Shown here: one piece after another, positions 57,135-64,000 of the stretch
Numbering within the stretch: the stretch's first letter is position 1
Layout of the letters: each line of letters begins with the position of its first letter
Origin: Lentinula raphanica
Lineage: Eukaryota > Basidiomycota > Agaricomycetes > Agaricales > Omphalotaceae
NCBI GenBank assembly: GCA_027919835.1
Contig: JANVFP010000018.1
Coordinates: 248,001 to 312,000, forward strand
Length of the DNA: 64,000 nt
Direction of reading: 5' to 3'
Program-made: the position numbers and the translations under genes
Notes under the pieces: model-generated
What the model was told of the DNA's origin: nothing
What the model saw: only the letters and a program-made list of their open reading frames with translations
Databases searched by the model: none

Positions 57135-57779
57135 GGAGTTAATACTAATTATTCATCTATTCATCGTCGCAATGCTTTTTCACAGTCCATCTATAATTTA
57201 TTTAACCATGTTATTTATGCTTTCTATGTGCAGAATTGGAAGAACTTCGTTCCCGCCTTACTCTCAGCACGAGTAACTCACAAATTCGCGTGCATCAGCA
57301 GCCTGTTCCGCTCTCCTCGTTAGTCAACAAAGCTCAGTCACATCTGTGGGGTCTCCGCTTGTTGTTGTTACCTCGGAATACCTCTGATCTTTCGCGCGTC
57401 GAAATGACCTTTGCTACATATACTCATGAAAAGCCGAACAAGATTCAAAAAATGACGAGTGATCAATCAATGTTATCTAGCTATGCGACAAACCATGGCC
57501 CAAGAGTACTGCGAATAGATATGCACAGGATACATATATAACTTGTTGTGCTTAGTGGATAATATGTGGCAGAAAATGTGGACGGTACAGCGAGCGCACG
57601 CAGGTGCATACACGTCGGTTTGTGATAAGTGATGAGGAAGGCGCGATCTTTAGACATAAATATGAACCTGCCAAGCGTTCCTTGTCTAGCCAGTCGGGAC
57701 CATCTGCGTCGTAGCCTAGATCTAAATGATATGGACATTTTACGGTTGAGCATGGTCCTTCGAGTTCAATCCTAGAATG
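57135..57779. other. 3' region between convergent genes
   Basis: Downstream of the MAP kinase. A frame at 57236-57541 begins just after a possible 3' splice site (tgtgcag, about 57233) and could be an alternative terminal exon, but nothing supports this beyond the open frame. Otherwise empty. Confidence 0.4.
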
Positions 57780-58797
57780 TCAACGACCTCGACTCTTGCT
57801 TCTCTCTTTACGTCGCTCAGACGGATTCTGTTTCATCAAATCGGAAGGACGACCCTGGCGAGGGACACGTTGCCTACTTCCAAGTTCTACATCGACTTCC
57901 TGTGATTGAGAAGAAGTTGAAAGCGAAGATGAGAACACCGGTTGACCATACATGGAAGGTATGCGCGGAACGGGAGGCGGGGACGTTTGAGTAATAGAAG
58001 AAGGATAATGAGAAGACATCCGAGGTATTGAGCGGGACTCATTGAGAGAAGGCGGATGAGGTAGAGAATTTGTTCGGCTCCTATTCCGCACGAACGAGTC
58101 TGGGGGATTAGGGTTGGGACGAGAGCGGTTGTAAGATGGTCCTGATGAAGAAGAACGAGCGTGAGATTTGGGTAGCGATTGTGGGCGAGAGCGAGGGTGC
58201 GGCTGTATAGGTTGGCCTATAATGATAGTGAGCGATTGAGATAAAAATATACATACGAACAAAACGCTAACCATTGTTTAAGACCTGGGATGCCCATCCA
58301 TCTGCGACGCTAATCCTAGAATTATCCATCATCGAGGCACCCAAAGGTGCTGGAAGGACTATTTGTACATTGGAATCGAGAGCATGAGGGATTCCGCGGC
58401 TAAGATTTGAGCGAGAGGTGTGAACCGAAGAGGCAAGCGACAAAGGCTTAGGCGGAGCTTGTCTATTGACAGGCGATATCCCTGGAGGTATTGGAGGGAG
58501 TGGAGGATAACCCAGAGTGTTCACCGTAGAGGCAGACTCGGAAGAAACGGCAGATTTTATCAATCCCTGTTCTGACCACGAAGGAGCAATTTCAATCTGG
58601 AGGAACATCGACCGTTCACGCTCCTTCTCCGCCGCGAAAGCGTGTAGACTCCGTTCGCGATCATGAGCCAGTGGTTGGACTGGGGGCAACGGGACCTTCC
58701 GGTTTGACTTGGACCAGAAAATGTAACTGACCAGCAGTAAAAGCAGGACAGTGACAACGGCGACGATGATAATGATTAACGTCGTAGAGACTGCCAT
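57780..58797 (-). CDS. membrane-anchored proline/serine-rich protein
   Basis: Two exons on the minus strand joined by an intron at about 58217-58273 (donor gttagcgt, acceptor attatag). The first residues MAVSTTLIIIIVAVVTVLLLLLVSYIFW form one N-terminal membrane helix, followed by KSNRK, so the protein is probably anchored with the rest in the cytoplasm. The remainder is low-complexity and rich in Ser, Pro and Arg, with LGYPPLPPIPPGISP and PPPVPRIPSMYG, which look like SH3-ligand sites. A basic end ERRKERSKSRGR completes it. No catalytic motif. No known family recognised; a scaffold role is a guess. Confidence 0.65.
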
Positions 58798-58980
58798 TCT
58801 ACAAGGGGGAACGAAAGAAAGGAAATTTGGCTCACGTCGTGGCCTTGAGTTGGATTAGAGTTGACAGTTGTCGCTTTGAAACAAGGACTAACAAGGAGCG
58901 TGAAAAATAAGCGCCCATAACACGGGTAGGATCAATTGATTTCCTAATTCGGAAGTGTACTTTCCTTTTTGTAAATTTCC

Positions 58981-61498
58981 ATGTGTGGAATTTTTGCTCA
59001 GATAACTCACAGCCAAAATTTTTGTCAACTAGAAAATCTCACTCAGCGTCTTAGAGAAGCAAACGCAACTCGTGGTATTCCACTTCTTCTCTTTCTTGAA
59101 CCACGACATTCAATCGTTATCAGGTCCCGATGCACGCAAATCCTGTTGTATTTCTTTTCATTCCCTCTCTCTCGAACTCTTCTCCTCTGAACTTCGGCTC
59201 AGAGGAAACGCTCGTGTAGTCCAACCACATCAAAATACATACGGAGACATCTTGTGCTGGAATGGAGAGGTACGTCGTTTGGTAGCGAAAGATAACAAGT
59301 TTGTTTTACAACACCCTCTGTAGATTTTCTCCGGTTTGGATGCAAGTATCTTCATATCATACTCGGCGTCGCACCTGCTCAAGTATCGAGCTAGGTCAGT
59401 GCCGATGAGAACGATGGAATCAAGCTCTTTGAGCAATTACATTCCCTAGAAACAGGCGAACAAGTTCGAGACTTTTTCACATACATCGAAGGACCGTCAG
59501 TGTACTTTATTCGCGCTATGGTTACGCGTTCACTGATAACATGTTTGTCTGCATCAGATACGCATTTGTGTTCTACAATGTCAGTCATTTTCTCTCATTT
59601 TATCTCTTACTAATTCTGTTATCATGCACCAAGGCAACCAGCCAACAGTTATTCTTTTCTCGGGATCCCTTAGGTCGCCGCTCTCTGCTAATACATAGAC
59701 CATCTGCAACAAACCCGCACTTTCTACTGGCATCTGTCTCCGCAGGATCGGATCCAGGATGTTCATTCGAAGAGCTGGAAACAGGACATATCTACTGTCT
59801 TGATCTCACATCGCTGAGCAAAGCGGACGATGTGAATGACCACGATAACTTTTTGCGATTAAACCATTCTCAACACGCAGGTTATTCAGATTGTATCCGG
59901 CTTTGATGATGCTCTCTCCCTTTGCGCGCGCTCTGATCCTCCTATCGATCCTATCGATTCTTCCAAGATATTTTATGTAGGTGCCATTAACATATAGGGC
60001 TTTTCAATGTCGTTCATCAAGGTCTCATGATCAGGCAAAACCAGCAAGAATCAACACCACTTTACCTCCAGATGATTTACCCATATTGCCAAGCAATAAC
60101 CTGGATTTCATACCAAGTTGGCTGGCATTACCTGTAGAAGAACTGATTTCACAACTGGAGCATAGCGTAATGCTGCGAGTTCGTGATATACCGCAGGATC
60201 CGTAGGTTTCAAGCCCTTGATCTTAGCGCTATAGATATTGCTGACTTCATTCACTATAAGATCGTTGAGAGGACAAACTAGAGTAGCTGTGTTGTTCAGC
60301 GGCGGGATCGATTCCACGATTCTAACACTCTTAGCAGACAGGTGGGTCAAGAACATACTTCATGGAATTCGTAATCCTTATTTGCATTATAGACACGTAC
60401 CTCGAGACGAGCCTATCGACCTCCTCAACGTTGCATTTGAGAACCCGCGCAAGATCAAGGTGCAGAAAGACGGAAACATCATCAATCCAAACAAGAAGAA
60501 GGCCAAATCAAAGGTTGTCCTGCCAGGGTCTCCCGATCAAAGTGGTGACGCTGTCGAATCCAACGGTCTTCCCTCGACGGATTACATGGTACCCGATCGA
60601 GTTACTGGGCTTCAGGAAGTTGAAGAATTGCGCAGGCTATGTCCTGAACGAGTTTGGAATTTTGTAACTCCATGATATCCTACGAGTTTGGCTTCCTCAC
60701 TGACTTCTTTGCAAAGGTCGAGGTCAACGTTCCTTATCATGTCGGTCGCTTTTTTCTTGTTTGATGATCGAACACTTACTTTCATACTTTGTGAAGGAAT
60801 CACAATCCGCTCGTTCGCGCGTGGAAGGACTGATGAACCCTGTTAGAACTGTGATGGATTTGGTGAGTGTCCAATCTTCCAAGATTGTGAGCCAGAGCGA
60901 TGGTTCTCATACTCTTACTCTCTGGCAGAGTCTAGCTCTAGCACTCTACTTCGCATCTCGCGCCATTGGCCAAATACGACCCAAGGCCGGAGCCGATCCT
61001 ACCCCCTACACAAGCCCAGCAAGAGTGTTGATCAACGGTCTTGGCTCCGACGAGTTATTGGGAGGGTATGGTCGACATCGTTCGGCGTACAACTCAGGCG
61101 GGTGGGCCGCTGTAATTGAAGAGGTATGTTTATTGTATCGTTCCATGAACCTCTTGTAGAGACAAACTGTCGGTTTACCCAAGCTCCAACTCGAAATCGA
61201 CCGTATTCCAATTCGTAACCTCGGAAGAGACGACCGTGTCATTTCGTCCCACGGAAAAGAAACCAGACATCCGTTCCTTTCCCTCGACGTTGTGTCTTTC
61301 TTGGCGAAGTTGCCTGTTCAACACAAGATGGATCCTAGGCTTCCTGTTGGGGTAGGGGATAAGATGCTGTTGAGACTTGCAGCGAGGAAGCTTGGGCTGG
61401 TGGAGGCTAGTGGGAGGAAGAAGCGGGCGATGCAGTTTGGGAGTCATTCGGCTAGGATGGAGGGAGATGAGAAGGGCGATAAGTTATTAGAAGGGTGA
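58981..61498 (+). CDS. asparagine synthetase domain-containing protein 1 (ASNSD1-like)
   Basis: The start MCGIFAQIT exposes Cys2, the nucleophile of class II glutamine amidotransferases. The first intron (about 59075-59121) joins ANATRG to PDARKSC, restoring the RGPD motif. ILCWNGEIFSGLD, LFFSRDPLGRRSLL and the ATP-pyrophosphatase signature VLFSGGIDST (about 60280-60315) follow. Next are DLLNVAFENPR, VPDRVTGLQEVEELR, LALYFASRAIGQI, VLINGLGSDELLGGYGRHR, RDDRVISSHGKETRHPFL and GDKMLLRLAARKLGL. This set and the long spacer distinguish it from true asparagine synthetase (ASN1/2). In other eukaryotes the ASNSD1 group has an uncertain substrate. It ends at 61498. Confidence 0.82.
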
Positions 61499-61632
61499 AT
61501 GTATATATGTGTTTTTAGAGAGAAACGGGATGAAACCTCTAGCGACGAGAAACGCCCTCTGGCGCTTAAATTTAGCGCTCAGCGGACGCGTCTTTTTTGA
61601 GCCGGTCATTTACCTTTCGTAAGACTCCTCTC

Positions 61633-62848
61633 ATGGCATTTGCTCAAAATCTCTCGAGGCTTATTGGTATGCCCAATCCCCTTTCGCTGTCTGCTGTAAC
61701 GACCTACAATATGATTATTAGTGCCTCTTGCCATTGGGATCACTGGCTTCCAGGCCAGCATATATGACGTTCCTGGAGGATACCGGGCAGTTATGTTCGA
61801 TAGGTTCTCGGGAGTGAAGAACGTCGTAAGCTACTTTGCATCCTTTTCAGATGTTTTGCAAACGTGCATCTCATGTTCGCCAGGCTTCCGGAGAAGGAAC
61901 ACATTTCCTTGTACCTTGGCTTCAGCGTGCCATTCTATACGACGTCCGAATAAAACCTAGGGTATGCTACAAACTCATACTTCCCGCAAACGGTATCCTG
62001 CACATATGAACCATTATAGAACATCTCCACAACAACAGGCTCCAAGGACCTTCAAATGATATCCATAACGCTGCGTGTAATGTCCCGCCCGGACGTCGAG
62101 CACCTTCCCGAAATTTACCAAAGCCTTGGACTGGATTATGATGAGAGGGTGCTTCCTTCGATTGGAAATGAAGTGCTCAAAAGCATTGTCGCGCAGTTTG
62201 ATGCTGCAGAACTGATTACTCAACGTGAATTGGTGAGTGTTGGGCTTCGCGTTTCTTGATTGAAAGTTCGTTACTGAGGGTTTGGTGCACTAGGTATCCT
62301 CAAGAATTCGTCAAGATCTATTGACTCGAGCAGGGGAATTCAACATTCTGCTCGAAGATGTATCGATTACACACTTGACTTTTGGAAAAGTGCGTGCTTT
62401 CCATGAACGCTTACCTAGTGTGGTTACTCATCCGTATCTGCAGGAATTCACATCGGCTGTTGAGGCCAAGCAGATTGCTCAACAAGGTAGGGTTTGCGTT
62501 ATTCGAGAAATGTACATTCTTCCCACTGGATGACCCTTCCCAGATGCTGAAAGGGCCAAGTTCATCGTGGAAAAGGTGTGTAAATCTGACATTCCCTTAT
62601 AGTAAACTATGTTCTAATCTTCCTCTCAGGCACAACAAGAGAAACAGGCGGCAGTCATACGGGCAGAAGGAGAAGCACAAGCTGCTCGTACAATATCGCA
62701 GGCTCTAGACAAGGCTGGAGAAGCCTTCGTCACTTTGCGGAGAATTGAAGCAAGCAAGGCGATTGCTACCTCGTTATCACAGAATCCGAACGTCACCTAT
62801 GTACCAAGTAGCCAGGGTAACTTGCTGCTCAATGTACCTACAAAGTAG
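61633..62848 (+). CDS. PHB1: prohibitin 1
   Basis: An inner-mitochondrial-membrane scaffold that forms rings with prohibitin 2. The start [31 protein letters not shown] gives the short N-terminal anchor. The SPFH/PHB domain follows: [101 protein letters not shown] and [20 protein letters not shown]. The C-terminal coiled coil is [43 protein letters not shown], ending [25 protein letters not shown] at 62848. Six or so introns. The length (about 270 aa) matches the family. Confidence 0.93.
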
Positions 62849-63176
62849 TTAGTCGTAACGAAGTTTTTCTAAATCCAAAGCGGTGCTCAAAAATAAACCA
62901 TTGCGATTCCGAATTGCAAAGGAGCGTGGGAAGACCGATATCACTCTGACTGTGACTTGCCGCATCGTCTTTTAGGTTTCGAATCTCTTTTCTCCTTTCT
63001 CTTTTCCTCTCTAGTCTCTCTCATCTCTCTCCTCTGCTTTATCATCTCTCTCTCTGACGGACTTGTCTCTCTTACTGTCTTTCGTGCGTTTTTTCCGTCT
63101 TTTGCCGCAACCCCTAGCTCACACAGGATTTTTCTCCATGATTTTAGATCTCATTTCTTTTCATCTTTCCTCAATC
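62849..63176. promoter_or_regulatory. pyrimidine-rich promoter/leader of the RNA-binding protein gene
   Basis: After the prohibitin 3' end, about 62985-63070 is a strong CT-rich tract (ctctctcatctctctcctct), typical of highly expressed basidiomycete core promoters or leaders. It is followed by 100 bp to the ATG at 63177. Confidence 0.5.
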
Positions 63177-64000
63177 ATGAATCCAATGGGTATGGGAAGT
63201 GTAGCCGAGGCTCCGGTGCGTTTTTCAGGTTTTTATACGCTTTCTTATCATGCTGATCAGTGCCTGTTGTGTCGCGTCACCGTTGTCAACCACAGAGGCG
63301 CGCTCATCTCTACGTCGGCAACCTGAGCCCTAGAGTGACAGAATACATGCTCACCGAGATTTTCGCTGTCGCTGGTCCCGTTCAGCATGTTAAAATCATT
63401 CCGGACCGCAACTACCAACACGGTGGCCTCAATTACGGTTTCGTTGAGTACATGGACATGCGTGCTGCAGAGACCGCTCTTCAAACACTCAACGGACGAA
63501 AAATCTTCGACACAGAGATCCGTGTCAACTGGGCCTACCAAGGTCAACAAAACAAAGAAGATACGACTGGCCATTATCATGTTTTCGTCGGTGATCTCAG
63601 CCCGGAAGTCAATGACGAGGTGCTTGCTAAGGCTTTCAGTGCCTTTGGTACGATGTCGGATGCGAGGGTCATGTGGGATATGAACTCGGGAAAGTCTCGT
63701 GGTTATGGTTTCCTCGCATTCCGTGACAAGACCGATGCCGAGCAGGCCATTGCTACGATGAACGGAGAGTGGTTGGGTTCCCGTGCCATCCGTGTAAACT
63801 GGGCAAATCAAAAGACTCAAGGCAGTCCTGCGATGTCCTCTACCCCACAACGTCCTGGCGGCGCGAGTGTTGGAACTGCGCCTGCTCCGATCAACTTCCA
63901 AGGCGGCCCGCTTTCTTATGAATCCGTAGTTCAACAGACTCCTGCTTTCAATACGACTGTCTACGTTGGAAACCTGGTGCCTTACTGTACTCAGGCCGAC
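63177..64000 (+). CDS. PUB1: Pub1/TIA-1-type RNA-binding protein (3' end outside the window)
   Basis: Exon 1 (63177-63214, MNPMGMGSVAEAP) joins exon 2 after an intron ending at 63296. RRM1 is RRAHLYVGNLSPRVTEYMLTEIF..VKIIPDRN..GLNYGFVEYMD, with RNP2 LYVGNL and RNP1 LNYGFVEY. RRM2 is HVFVGDLSPEVNDEVLAKAFSAFG..ARVMWDMNSGKSRGYGFLAF. A third RRM starts TTVYVGNLVPYCTQAD at the right edge. The three-RRM order, the IRVNWANQK linker and close RRM1-RRM2 spacing match the Pub1/TIA-1 family, which binds U-rich mRNA and forms stress granules. The Gln-rich end expected in this family would lie beyond the window. Confidence 0.92.

Noticed and set aside
57236..57541. Frame after the MAP kinase as an alternative last exon
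   Set aside because: The kinase ends normally at 57134 with the family's expected C-terminus. Only an AG precedes the frame, and it has no family similarity.

Overview
The window is nuclear DNA of a filamentous basidiomycete, most likely an Agaricomycete. Genes are dense and cut by many introns of about 50-60 nt with GT..AG borders. There are two fungal-specific FunK1 kinases, a squalene synthase, an alcohol-oxidase-type GMC enzyme, a mitochondrial MutS (MSH1) and a chromodomain Ty3/gypsy retroelement. No prokaryotic, CRISPR or tRNA signal was found.

Layout: 1-5.1 kb holds two tandem FunK1 genes on the minus strand, the first running off the left edge. 5.7-31.4 kb is conserved housekeeping territory: F-box-like protein, ribosomal protein eL28, a large disordered alpha/beta-hydrolase, a mucin-like single-pass membrane protein, INO80 subunit Ies1, an MIT-domain protein, a Cdc11-type septin, MSH1, an Aco2-type aconitase and a branched-chain aminotransferase. 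31.8-35.2 kb has a BRCT-like protein divergent from squalene synthase (ERG9).

35.2-51.2 kb is the accessory region. It holds a family of small secreted proteins in five recognisable copies (one a pseudogene, plus a possible relic). All share one 5' module: a TATA-like element in three copies, a conserved leader about 60-80 nt before the ATG, and a signal-peptide exon. That module is joined to two apparently unrelated mature domains: type 1 in three copies at 36-38-39 kb and type 2 in two copies at 47 and 49 kb. The two blocks are separated by a 5'-truncated chromovirus (40.7-44.8 kb). Its pol is broken by a stop codon, and its ends carry a 26-bp inverted repeat. Other segmental repeats (two copies near 35.5 and 38.5 kb; a unit of about 2.1 kb repeated at 46.7-50.7 kb) show how the cluster grew. 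This is the part most likely to be new.

51.3-64 kb returns to single genes: a GMC alcohol oxidase, a Fus3/Kss1-family MAP kinase with an unusual activation loop, a membrane-anchored proline-rich protein, an ASNSD1-type asparagine synthetase-like protein, prohibitin 1, and the start of a Pub1/TIA-1-type RNA-binding protein cut by the right edge.

All gene models come from reading frames, splice signals and remembered family motifs. No database search was possible. Exon borders given to the base were checked for frame by hand; spans marked approximate were not.
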